Shown here: piece after piece, positions 9,901-17,128 of the stretch | How positions within the stretch are numbered: the stretch's first letter is position 1 | Layout of the letters: every line of letters starts with the position of its first letter | Origin: an uncultured Flavobacteriales bacterium | GTDB taxonomy: Bacteria > Bacteroidota > Bacteroidia > Flavobacteriales > Crocinitomicaceae | DNA: 38,622 nt | Assembly: GCA_946479985.1 (NCBI GenBank) | Contig: CAMLIF010000025.1 | Span: 1-38,622, forward strand | Direction of reading: 5' to 3' | Translations under genes and position numbers: made by a program | Notes under the pieces: model-generated | What the model saw: the letters and a program-made list of their open reading frames with translations, nothing else | Database searches by the model: none | Told to the model about the DNA's origin: nothing

Positions 9901-10016
9901 GCATACAAGTCTTCTGCAGTGTAAAAACGAGCATATGGTGCTGAATACCTATCTGTAGACTGAGTCCACGAAAAGGATAAGCCCAAAATGAATATGAATG
10001 AAACGATAAAACGCAT
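6912..10016 (-). CDS. Very large secreted tetratricopeptide-repeat protein
   Basis: The 1034-residue protein starts with a signal peptide (about residues 1-19, FIFILGLSFSWTQ) with no lipobox cysteine. The rest is almost entirely TPR helices: many A..Y..A / A..F.....YP repeats, including the YPNS/YPES turn typical of BamD- and YbgF-like repeats. It is probably periplasmic, acting as a scaffold for envelope proteins. The next two genes, an outer-membrane barrel and an inner-membrane protein, overlap it or each other, so a trans-envelope complex is a reasonable guess. The T9SS lipoprotein SprE/PorW is another large TPR protein of this phylum, but the missing lipobox and the greater length argue against it. 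A TAATTTTA sequence upstream may be the -7 box. ftsE is divergent. Confidence 0.82.
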   Translation of the reverse strand: MRFIVSFIFILGLSFSWTQSTDRYSAPYARFYTAEDLYAKEQFSAARSEFRLFLNEYKGSRNDPYTQKALYYEGLSALQLFNNDAITLLEDFSKEYPESIYKNTITFQIGRYYYQKKDYPKAIEYLDQLKRQDVDSADYDEFQFKLGYANFHENKLREAKNAFYEVKESPSQYGPPSLYYYSHICYTDSSYQTALEGFQRLLNDERFRNVVPYYITQIYHLQGKYEEIVEFSRFQMDSLKPNEKLEMYHIVGDAFYRLGKYDEAVFYLSYYNDKSNTTRDDDYQLAYAYSKSGDCAKAITYFDKVSRVKDILGQIALYHAGECYMSLNELSFAKNAFEAASNLSLDAVIEEDALFQFAILSYKLDLNPYDETVLAFEKYLNKYPNSTRNTVIYQYLVNVYTTTKNYKGGLESLDRIPSKDSKLKTAYQVLSFNRGVELFLNKDYAGAITSFEQVSKYPMSDKVNAEAMFWTADAYFQQKNYDKAIQKYDVFLGMPATYATGLRDDAVYNKAYVYLAKGTEADYAKAKENFQAYVGSTSAKNKEKKADAHMRLADEYFRTGTNDVSGSLDRLAIANYKAAIELKSGSADRAYYYMAKCYGYIQNRDEKIKCLLEIVNNYTNSKYMQASVMEVAQTYFGSANFDKAERYFKQVITDYPNSAAVKDCIHYLGEIAFKRGQYEEAEKQYRKILDEFVNSDEICKREVESLAEVFRAQKNIARIETLSSLYACADSLSNQVEDEYYAKAYDYYEAKDFGNALKEFDFYLGKYPQGKYKIDALNYKAEILYNSNKEAEAVALYQQLLEGDDNDFTQIASLRAAKYLYNNEQYTDALPCYERLEKVATKPENLNSARIGQMRCHFIFENYVNSAQYADKVLATQQTTDLKLEAEYIKGLSLAKSGSYTQAIPSLEYVIKSTTNVKSAEAKYTIAWVYFQQKDYEKTDQTIRELQKMKPKYDYWIAKGLILQTQVLMAQDNLFQAEKTIKSVIDNYPDETDGIIEEASELYDQIMSMKSKPKSIQAPDGGTIIDIENNTDQK

Positions 10017-10170
10017 TACAACCTTTTTAAGTAAGTAAAATTACCGTGTAATAGCAGGACTCTGGTTGAAAGAATCAAAAGTTTTAAACTTAAACGTGTT
10101 AAGAGAAATTCGTTACGTGTTCGATAAAGCACTGTTTTTCTAAGGAAATTTACCATTAAAATTAGCAGCT

Positions 10171-10884
10171 GTGGAAAAGGTTATTCAAATTCAGAATGGG
10201 GTCATTGAGCAATCGAACAAACGAGTTTTGGATGAAATTAACCTCGAGGTTTCGCAAAACGAACTGGTGTTCCTGATCGGAAAAACAGGAAGCGGAAAGA
10301 GTAGTTTGCTGAAGATTCTCTACGGTGAATTGGAGCTTACAAACGGAACTGGCACTGTGGCTGGTTTCGATATCACCAAAATGAATCGCCGTTCGATTCC
10401 TAAACTGCGTCGACAATTGGGCGTTGTTTTCCAGGACTTCCAGTTGTTAATGGATCGTTCCTTAGAAGACAATCTGCTATTTGTTCTGAAAGCCACTGGG
10501 TGGACGGATAAAAAAGCAATGAAACAAAGGTCTAACGAAGTTTTATCGCTTGTTGGATTAGACGGAAAAGCATCGGTTAAACCGCATCAATTATCGGGCG
10601 GAGAACAGCAGCGTGTTGCCATTGCCCGCGCATTATTAAATCACCCGAAACTAATCCTGGCCGACGAGCCAACCGGAAATTTAGATCCGGATACTTCAAC
10701 AGAAATCATGAAACTGATGATCGCGGTTGCCAAAGAAGCAAATGCTGCGGTTGTTATGGCAACTCATGATATGTCGATGATTGAGAAATTCCCGGGTCGC
10801 GTTGTAAAAGTGGAAGACGGCAAATTGAAACCTTTAGAGACAATGCATAATTTCGATCCGTTTCAGCCCTTATTCGGAGAGTAA
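10171..10884 (+). CDS. ftsE: Cell division ABC transporter ATPase FtsE
   Basis: The 237-residue ABC ATPase has Walker A GKTGSGKS at 37-44, Q-loop Q88, the signature LSGGEQQ at 141-147, Walker B ending in D165-E166 and the ATHD switch histidine region. The family-typical RRQLGVVFQDFQLL segment points to FtsE rather than LolD or MacB. FtsE with FtsX transmits division signals across the inner membrane to peptidoglycan hydrolases. The start is GTG, giving MEKVIQIQNG; no upstream alternative preserves a sensible N terminus. ftsX is not adjacent. It is divergent from the TPR gene and convergent, with a 16-base gap, with the glycosyltransferase. The sequence AAAATTAGCAG just before the start may be part of a promoter. 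Confidence 0.9.
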   Translation: MEKVIQIQNGVIEQSNKRVLDEINLEVSQNELVFLIGKTGSGKSSLLKILYGELELTNGTGTVAGFDITKMNRRSIPKLRRQLGVVFQDFQLLMDRSLEDNLLFVLKATGWTDKKAMKQRSNEVLSLVGLDGKASVKPHQLSGGEQQRVAIARALLNHPKLILADEPTGNLDPDTSTEIMKLMIAVAKEANAAVVMATHDMSMIEKFPGRVVKVEDGKLKPLETMHNFDPFQPLFGE

Positions 10885-10900
10885 TATTGATTTCAGATTC

Positions 10901-12004
10901 CTAATTAAACAACGTTTCTTCGATAATCCGAACGTAGCTTTCCGGAGCGAATAGCTGTTTCAGTTTTAACAAACGGAGATTTCGTGATTCTTCTGTAAAT
11001 GGTTCCAATCCATCTATCAACTGAGTTAGAGAGTGGTTTTCATCCCAGATTATACAAAATGAATGCAATTGTGTTCCATGAAGCATTTCAGGAGTAGTAA
11101 TCACCTGGCGGCCGGTCTCAAGGGCGCGAAGGAGTTTCATTTTCAGTCCTGATCGTTGAAAACCGATACACAAATGAGTACGTGCTTCAAAAATCAACTT
11201 TTGCATTTCTGCATTATCCGGATTTACAATGTATCTGAAGCCAGCGTCGTGAATTTCCCGCATTAATTCGGCAGAAGGGTTCTTGCCGGCAAAAACCACT
11301 TCTCTTGCTGGCTTATTCGCCCTTAACTCTTTTAATATCATTCGCACTGCTTCGATATTTTCGGCTACAGATAAATTTCCGTGGAACAACGCATAATCCT
11401 TCATTTCATGCGAAACATCATCGAAAAATAAAGGCGGAAACACCAAAGAAGTTTTTACACCTTTCTGCTCAAAATAGCTTTGATCTTCCTCGGATATGCA
11501 AAGTAAATGCGCATTAAACAAATGATGTTCGTGATGTTTTAAACGCCTTGATTCTGTGCGGTAATAAGTTTTCTTAAAAAGGGTGTCGGCGTGATTTGCC
11601 AATTCGTTGTAATACTGCCATTCCACGTTATGTGCACGAACGACAAAACGCTTACCGGCTTGCTCAAGCTCATGAATAAACGAAGTACAATGCTCGCCTT
11701 CAAGAATTATTGGGCCGTCAGACTTTAGCAAATTCTTAAGCAACAACTTATTCTTCCTGGAATTCACTATGTAAGGTTTTACACTTAAAGATGAAAGCTT
11801 TCCGCGACGTTCGTAATAATGAACCTCATCACATATATTATTGTCGGGTGCCATTTTACCCCGCCCGTATTCAAAAGCATGAATCACAACATAAAACCCG
11901 GCCAGTTTCAAGGCTCTTGCACGAAGATATACATCCAAAACTCCTCCGTAATCGGGAGAAAATGGAACGTCGAACGACACAATATGTATTCTTTTCTGCA
12001 TCAT
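10901..12004 (-). CDS. Glycosyltransferase (GT4-like, GT-B fold)
   Basis: The 367-residue protein has an N-terminal Rossmann half with the glycine-rich acceptor loop FSPDYGGVLDVYLRARALKLAG. The C-terminal half contains SVAENIEAVR and VVFAGKNPS, followed by a GSGLKMKLLRALETGR-like region in the form RSGLKMKLLRALETGR, where nucleotide-sugar-binding residues are expected. The classic EX7E motif is poorly kept, so the family placement is by overall pattern. It probably adds a sugar to a surface polysaccharide or glycolipid at the cytoplasmic face of the inner membrane. Its ATG overlaps the stop of the upstream glycosyltransferase by four bases (ATGA), so the pair is translated together. Confidence 0.8.
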   Translation of the reverse strand: MMQKRIHIVSFDVPFSPDYGGVLDVYLRARALKLAGFYVVIHAFEYGRGKMAPDNNICDEVHYYERRGKLSSLSVKPYIVNSRKNKLLLKNLLKSDGPIILEGEHCTSFIHELEQAGKRFVVRAHNVEWQYYNELANHADTLFKKTYYRTESRRLKHHEHHLFNAHLLCISEEDQSYFEQKGVKTSLVFPPLFFDDVSHEMKDYALFHGNLSVAENIEAVRMILKELRANKPAREVVFAGKNPSAELMREIHDAGFRYIVNPDNAEMQKLIFEARTHLCIGFQRSGLKMKLLRALETGRQVITTPEMLHGTQLHSFCIIWDENHSLTQLIDGLEPFTEESRNLRLLKLKQLFAPESYVRIIEETLFN

Positions 12005-13116
12005 TGTTTCGGGTAAAAAACTTCCAGTTTTTGTACTTCAAAACCCCATTGTTCTATTTCGGCTGTTTTGAGACAATTGGCTTTCCAGCGATTTATTTTC
12101 ACCTCATCTGCCAAAACAGCTGAAATTTGATCTGCCAAAGCTTTTGGTTCGAAATCAAAAACCACTTCACCCAAATCGTAATGCTCCACAATTCGTTTTA
12201 CCTCAATCACATTTGAGCATAAAATGGGTGTTTGCGTATGAATATAATCGAATACTTTATTGGGAAGCGAAAACAAATAATTCGGGTTTGTAGGCTGGTC
12301 AAAGCTCAGTCCAAGTGTCGCAACCTGCGTAAACTGCATGAGTTCCTGGTACGGACGTTTTCCGAAAAAGCGCACTTTCTCCGACCAATTGTTCTCCTCC
12401 ACCAGTTTTTTCATAGCGGGAATGATATCGCCATCCCCAACAAGAATGAGAATTGCCTTCTCAACAAACTCCATGGTACGGATGGCTTCTTCTACTCCAC
12501 GATCTACATTTAAGCCGGCTCCCTGCATGATCAGAATCGGAATGCTTTCCGGTAAATCCAGTTCCTGTCGGGAAATGGTCGTTGTTGGCTTATAAAGTGG
12601 CGAGACATTTCTCACAACTAAAAAAGGAACCTTGTATTTTTCTTCGTATCGTTGCTGAATAGATTGATTCACGGTAATGGCCTGTTTCACATGTTTCATG
12701 CAATAACGTTCAATACGTTCCCAAATATGCTGCACTTTTGGCCGGTTTATCAATTCCGGAACCTCGGTAAAATACTCATGTGAATCATAGACCAATGGTT
12801 TCCTTTTTAAACGGGAAACCAGCACGTTTGGCAGTAAAGTATCCAGATCATTCGAAACGAAGATATCAGCACGTTTAAAAAGCAGGAAGAAAAACAACCG
12901 AAAATTGAAAAATGCATAAAACAAAGGCCCTTTCTCAGCTAAAAGTTTCATGCGCTTTGTAGCATAAGGTCTTTCTTCAATTGGAAAACTGGTTTTCATC
13001 CTTCTTCCAGCCAACAGTACATCATAGCCTTGCTTTACCATGAACAAACACATTTTATGTACGCGCTGATCGGTATTCAAGTCGTTTATTACACTTACTA
13101 TGATTCTTTTCTTCAC
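12001..13116 (-). CDS. Glycosyltransferase family 4-like protein (GTG start)
   Basis: The GT-B type glycosyltransferase begins VKKRIIVSVINDLNTDQRV, a common opening of this group. Motifs follow in order: VSNDLDTLLPNV, VYDSHEYFTE (sugar-acceptor region) and, in the C-terminal half, ILVGDGD, FFGKRPYQEL and a SLPNKVFDYIHTQTPIL donor-binding segment. The open frame extends to a TTG at 13155, but that codon lies in the T-run of the terminator at 13162-13194. I therefore choose the GTG at 13116 (371 residues), which begins exactly where homologous N termini would. A TATTTTAG box at 13139-13146 (minus strand) could drive it. It is translationally coupled to the second glycosyltransferase, and the pair probably acts sequentially on one glycan. 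Confidence 0.82.
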   Translation of the reverse strand: MKKRIIVSVINDLNTDQRVHKMCLFMVKQGYDVLLAGRRMKTSFPIEERPYATKRMKLLAEKGPLFYAFFNFRLFFFLLFKRADIFVSNDLDTLLPNVLVSRLKRKPLVYDSHEYFTEVPELINRPKVQHIWERIERYCMKHVKQAITVNQSIQQRYEEKYKVPFLVVRNVSPLYKPTTTISRQELDLPESIPILIMQGAGLNVDRGVEEAIRTMEFVEKAILILVGDGDIIPAMKKLVEENNWSEKVRFFGKRPYQELMQFTQVATLGLSFDQPTNPNYLFSLPNKVFDYIHTQTPILCSNVIEVKRIVEHYDLGEVVFDFEPKALADQISAVLADEVKINRWKANCLKTAEIEQWGFEVQKLEVFYPKQ

Positions 13117-13153
13117 CCGGTATTTCTTATGACAACTGCTAAAATACTTATTC

Positions 13154-13194
13154 AAAACAAAAAATCCCCTTCCGATTGATTCAGAAGGGGATTT
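13154..13194 (-). terminator. Strong intrinsic terminator of the secreted protease gene
   Basis: AAATCCCCTTC (13162-13172) and GAAGGGGATTT (13184-13194) form a perfect 11-bp stem with an 11-base loop. Read on the minus strand it is followed by TTTTTGTTTTG, a good U-tract, and it sits 17 bases after the protease stop codon. It also insulates the glycosyltransferase pair downstream. Confidence 0.88.
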
Positions 13195-13210
13195 CTTTAG
13201 TTATTAACGA

Positions 13211-15889
13211 TTAGAGTTTTACTACTCGTGATGTTTTCATAGATTGACCGGAAGTCATTCTTACCTGGTACATTCCTTTTGCGAAACTCGAAATATCGAA
13301 CTGAGCAACAGATCCCTGAACATTTGTTTGCACAGCTAACAATTTACCTGTAATGTCAAGTAGCTCTACCTGTACATTTCCTGCAGCAACTGAAGTCAAA
13401 TCAATTGACAAGGTTGACAATACCGGATTCGGGTAAACGGCAACTGCACCGAAAATCCCCAATTCGTCAACTCCAAGATCGTTGATGTAATTAATGGTAG
13501 TTGTACAAGTCTGACTATTCCCACAGTTATCAACCGCTGTGATTGTTATCACATTTGCTCCGTTGTTTAAAGCTGTTCCAGCAGTTGGATTTTGGGAAAC
13601 CTGAAGTCCGCCTGAACCACAAGTTGTAGAAACCGTTGCAGTTGATACCACATTCGGAACAGTAGTTCCACCGGTACTTGCTGTAATTGTCTGCATTCCA
13701 CCGCAAGTTAAAGAAATGTTGCTTGTTGAAGGTGCTGCAAGCGTAAGCGTGTAATCTTCCACTTCCCCATAAGTTGCAGTTCCACATGGTGTGACCGTTC
13801 CTTCGTTAACATCAGTTCCTGAGTAGTGCAAACGACAACGCATTACTACCTGCCCAATAGATGCATTAGCCGGTACAGTAAATGTGAATGAATTTGTGAA
13901 ACCTGAAGCTGTTGCTGTACTTAGAGCAACCTGCTCACCAGCATCATCAAAGTCTAAATCGTGGTTGTAATCGATCCATACAGCAAACTGATCATCAATA
14001 TAGTAATTGCCTGCTGTATTTCCAATCTGCGGAATAAATGTAAGCGTGTATTGCTGGCCATTTGTTAACGTGGCACCGGGGTACAATGTGTAGTTTGTAC
14101 AAGCTGTGGTATTGTTAATTGTAGCAAGTGTAATTGTTTTGATGAACTCATCACAATCGTCAGAACTTGCAGTACAAGGAGCAGTTGCAGTTGTAACTGT
14201 TATGTAATTTGTTTTTGTTTCGGTATCTGATCCGAATGCGTTCGTTGCAGTTAAAGCAACCGTGTATTGTCCGTTCGTTGTAAAAGTAACTTGTGGATTT
14301 TGCGAAGCAGCAGTTGTACCACCTGCGTAAGACCATCCTGTTCCCGGTGTAATGCTCCACGCCCATGAAGTTGGTGAGTTTGTTGAAAGATCTGAGAACT
14401 GTACGGTTGCTCCTGTGCTAACCGTTGTTTGGTTCGCACTGAAATCTGCAACCGGCGGACTCGAAACTACCACACATGGATTTGCCGATCCATCCAAAAC
14501 CAATAATCCTGTATTTCCCGGATCAAGGTACGTTTTCAATTGCTCGTTTGCAGGTGTTCCGTTAGAAGTCCAGTGGTACGACATTTTACCATAATAATCT
14601 TGTGCAGTTTGCGCCGTACAATATGATCCGCCTCCTGTTAAAGTACCAATTTGTCTTCCTGCATTATTGAATAAAGGAGATCCGGAAGATCCTCCTTCTG
14701 TTACACCATATCCGTTTGCATTACTTGTCCATGTTAGTCTCCAGTGCGATTGCAATCCATTTCCGTTCCACCCTGTAGAAGTAGTAGAACCGGTAAAAGT
14801 TGAGATCTTTTTTATATCTCCTGCCGGATGATGAATACCTGCACCACCTGTGGTTGCTGTAGTATTTGCGTCCCATCCATTCCAATAAGCATTGAAATTT
14901 GCGGTTTTTAATGTTGTAACTGTTGTTGATTCGTTTGCCAAAGTTCCCAATTGAACTAGTAAGAAATCTGACCCGGAATCACCTCCGCCATCATTCGAAT
15001 TTGCCAAACGCACGCATCCCGTAATGTAATAATCATCCAATGTTCCGGCAGAACCAGGATTTGTACAGTTAGGAGATTCATATCGGAAATAAAAACGCCA
15101 TTGGTTCGAATTAGATGCCGATGTGCTCACGCCACAGTGCAAAGCAGTTAAAAACAATGGTTTACAGTTTTGAGCGGTGTTATTCATTAAACTTCCTGAA
15201 CACCATCCGGCACCTGAACCGTCAACTACATAAATACGCGCGACACCTCTTTTTTCTTCTTGCCATGAGTCTCCAACAGGAGTACAATTTACATTGACTT
15301 CACATGATTCAGAATCATCAAAATCTTTCTCTACATTCGGATTTCCTGTTGAACGGTAGTTATAAACAACCCGGTCAATTTTAATTTCAGAAGCCTGAGT
15401 TCCTGCAGGTTCACTAATTTGCAACGTCATTTCGTCTCCAAAACACAAAGCAATATTTTGCTGGAAATGATCCAAAACGTCGGCTGAAGTTAATGTTTTG
15501 TGCAAACGCTTACCGTCTGTTGCGAAAACATCTACAGTAGTTCCTCCGTAAATTTTGAATGTTTCGAACAAAAAAGATAGTGCTTCTGCGCCGCTAAATT
15601 TAACATTCAATTGCCAAACTTTACTTCCGTCAGCAGTTGTTACCCAGGTACCCTGGTTTTCTGTTGTAATATCTGTGTAACCGTAAACACCAATACGATA
15701 CAGCATTCCATTTCTGTCATTAATTTCATCTTCAGCCCTGACAGGTTCCATATTCGGCGGGGTCAGTTCTAAGGTTGGAGTTGTTTTAAGCACTGTTAGC
15801 GTTCTTTTCACTGCAGTTAGTTCCTGCGAAAAGCCCGACAAACAAAAAAATGCTAAAAACAGACCCGTGGAGAGTAGTTTTCCTTTCAT
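13211..15889 (-). CDS. T9SS-secreted trypsin-like serine protease (lysyl endopeptidase type) with PKD, GEVED and sorting domains
   Basis: The 892-residue protein has a signal peptide (1-22, cleaved near GFSQ) and a propeptide to about 200. The S1 protease domain has the triad H251 (LTALHC), D308 (GSDFLLVQL) and S402 in GSSGSP, the pattern of Achromobacter lysyl endopeptidase. After the protease come a PKD domain (about 480-565), a GEVED domain (about 640-718, containing YGEVEDYTL), an HYR-like cysteine-containing module (about 730-800) and a type A T9SS sorting domain (about 815-892, VYPNPV ... GMYQVRMTSG). It should be exported by Sec, then by the type IX system, and released or attached at the surface. 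It has its own promoter box and terminator, so it is monocistronic. Lysine specificity is inferred, not shown. Confidence 0.92.
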   Translation of the reverse strand: MKGKLLSTGLFLAFFCLSGFSQELTAVKRTLTVLKTTPTLELTPPNMEPVRAEDEINDRNGMLYRIGVYGYTDITTENQGTWVTTADGSKVWQLNVKFSGAEALSFLFETFKIYGGTTVDVFATDGKRLHKTLTSADVLDHFQQNIALCFGDEMTLQISEPAGTQASEIKIDRVVYNYRSTGNPNVEKDFDDSESCEVNVNCTPVGDSWQEEKRGVARIYVVDGSGAGWCSGSLMNNTAQNCKPLFLTALHCGVSTSASNSNQWRFYFRYESPNCTNPGSAGTLDDYYITGCVRLANSNDGGGDSGSDFLLVQLGTLANESTTVTTLKTANFNAYWNGWDANTTATTGGAGIHHPAGDIKKISTFTGSTTSTGWNGNGLQSHWRLTWTSNANGYGVTEGGSSGSPLFNNAGRQIGTLTGGGSYCTAQTAQDYYGKMSYHWTSNGTPANEQLKTYLDPGNTGLLVLDGSANPCVVVSSPPVADFSANQTTVSTGATVQFSDLSTNSPTSWAWSITPGTGWSYAGGTTAASQNPQVTFTTNGQYTVALTATNAFGSDTETKTNYITVTTATAPCTASSDDCDEFIKTITLATINNTTACTNYTLYPGATLTNGQQYTLTFIPQIGNTAGNYYIDDQFAVWIDYNHDLDFDDAGEQVALSTATASGFTNSFTFTVPANASIGQVVMRCRLHYSGTDVNEGTVTPCGTATYGEVEDYTLTLAAPSTSNISLTCGGMQTITASTGGTTVPNVVSTATVSTTCGSGGLQVSQNPTAGTALNNGANVITITAVDNCGNSQTCTTTINYINDLGVDELGIFGAVAVYPNPVLSTLSIDLTSVAAGNVQVELLDITGKLLAVQTNVQGSVAQFDISSFAKGMYQVRMTSGQSMKTSRVVKL

Positions 15890-15921
15890 AGTTTTTAATT
15901 TTATAGTTTTAGCTCAAGAAC

Positions 15922-15929
15922 CAAATTTA
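15922..15929 (-). promoter_or_regulatory. -7 box of the secreted protease gene
   Basis: On the minus strand TAAATTTG is a perfect TAnnTTTG box, 33 bases upstream of the protease ATG, predicting a leader of about 28 nt. It lies in the 86-base divergent region shared with the response regulator, so that regulator could bind here, but no direct repeat is evident. Confidence 0.6.
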
Positions 15930-15975
15930 CATTGTTCTAATCAAAAAATAAAGCAATACTCAAAGAATTTAATTT

Positions 15976-16662
15976 ATGCAGCATATACTAGTAATTGAAG
16001 ATGAAGAAAGTATCAGTGAAATGCTGCAGCTGAACCTTGAACTTGAGTCGTATCAGGTAACCGTAATTTCCAATGGGAGAAAGGCATTAGAGCTGGCCGA
16101 TTCGCTTAATCACTATCATTTGGTTATCCTGGACCTGATGCTTCCGGAAGTAAGTGGCATAGATATCTGTCGGGCTTACCGTCAACATTCAAACATTCCA
16201 ATCCTCTTTCTTTCCGCTAAAGGCTCAACAGTTGACCGCATAGCAGGATTAAAAATTGGTGCAAACGACTATTTACCAAAACCTTTCGACCTGGAAGAGC
16301 TCTTGCTTCGCGTTAAAAATCTGATTTTGGTACCCCAATCAAAAAAGAGCATAGACCAATTTACCATTGGCTCTCAGCGCATCGATTTCACCTCCTTTGA
16401 AGTGGAAAATATGCTTACCAATGAGAAAGTTTTCTTGTCGAAACGAGAAATTGAATTACTTGACTATTTCATAAGACATGAAGGAGAAGTTGTATCCCGC
16501 GATTCACTTCTGAATTCACTTTGGACCAGTGAACAGTTCCCTACAAGCCGAACCATAGACAATTATATCCTCAATTTTCGAAAGCTTTTTGAATCCGATC
16601 CCAAAAACCCAATTTATTTTCACTCAGTTAGAGGTGTTGGATACAAATTTACGCTGAGTTGA
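15976..16662 (+). CDS. OmpR/PhoB-family response regulator (orphan)
   Basis: The 228-residue protein has a receiver domain (1-118) with acidic pocket E8-D9-E10 region, phospho-acceptor D53 (VILDLMLP), switch residue S80 and conserved K102 (LPKPFD). A winged-helix DNA-binding domain follows (about 128-228), ending in RGVGYKFTLS, which is nearly diagnostic of the family. No histidine kinase gene lies within reach, so the partner must be elsewhere. It is divergent from the T9SS protease and only 28 bases before the dCMP deaminase, which nevertheless has its own promoter box. Control of the protease is a contextual guess only. Confidence 0.93.
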   Translation: MQHILVIEDEESISEMLQLNLELESYQVTVISNGRKALELADSLNHYHLVILDLMLPEVSGIDICRAYRQHSNIPILFLSAKGSTVDRIAGLKIGANDYLPKPFDLEELLLRVKNLILVPQSKKSIDQFTIGSQRIDFTSFEVENMLTNEKVFLSKREIELLDYFIRHEGEVVSRDSLLNSLWTSEQFPTSRTIDNYILNFRKLFESDPKNPIYFHSVRGVGYKFTLS

Positions 16663-16663
16663 A

Positions 16664-16671
16664 TACCTTTG
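16664..16671 (+). promoter_or_regulatory. -7 box of the dCMP deaminase / ctpA operon
   Basis: TACCTTTG is a perfect TAnnTTTG box starting one base after the response-regulator stop codon. Transcription would begin near 16676, 15 nt before the ATG at 16691, so the operon can be expressed independently of the regulator. Confidence 0.6.
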
Positions 16672-16690
16672 TCCACAGCAACAGAAATCT

Positions 16691-17128
16691 ATGATCGAAG
16701 CAAAACAGAACAGATACGACAAAGCTTATTTACGAATGGCAAACACATGGGCAGAATTATCTCATTGTGTACGTAAAAAAGTAGGTGCCTTGATAGTTCG
16801 TGACGGCCGTATTATTTCTGACGGATATAACGGCACTCCAGCCGGCTTTGAAAACAGCTGCGAAAATGATCTTGGCCAAACTCATTGGTATGTGCTTCAT
16901 GCAGAAGCTAATGCAATACTCAAAGTTGCCCGATCTACCAACGACTGCAGCGATGCAACGCTCTACATTACGCTTTCTCCATGCAAAGATTGTAGTAAAT
17001 TAGTAGTTCAGGCCGGAATTAGACGTGTTGTTTATGTAAACGATTATAAAGACGCTACAGGAGTCGATTTTCTGCGTGATGCAGGAGTTGAGGTGGTACA
17101 TATACCCAATCCTTTTACACTTGACTAA
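16691..17128 (+). CDS. Deoxycytidylate (dCMP) deaminase
   Basis: The 145-residue zinc deaminase has the catalytic HAE motif (H70, E72) and the PCKDC motif (C98, C101), giving the three zinc ligands and the proton-shuttle glutamate. Length and the early NGTPAGFENSCEND segment fit dCMP deaminase (ComEB type) rather than cytidine or tRNA adenosine deaminases. It converts dCMP to dUMP for thymidylate synthesis in the cytoplasm. Its TAA is immediately followed by the ATG of the S41 protease with no gap, so the two are co-transcribed. Confidence 0.92.
   Translation: MIEAKQNRYDKAYLRMANTWAELSHCVRKKVGALIVRDGRIISDGYNGTPAGFENSCENDLGQTHWYVLHAEANAILKVARSTNDCSDATLYITLSPCKDCSKLVVQAGIRRVVYVNDYKDATGVDFLRDAGVEVVHIPNPFTLD

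Noticed and set aside
13154..13155. TTG start of the first glycosyltransferase at 13155
   Set aside because: The codon is in the T-run of an intrinsic terminator, and the added residues (NKYFSSCHKKYR) are not typical for the family. GTG at 13116 is preferred.
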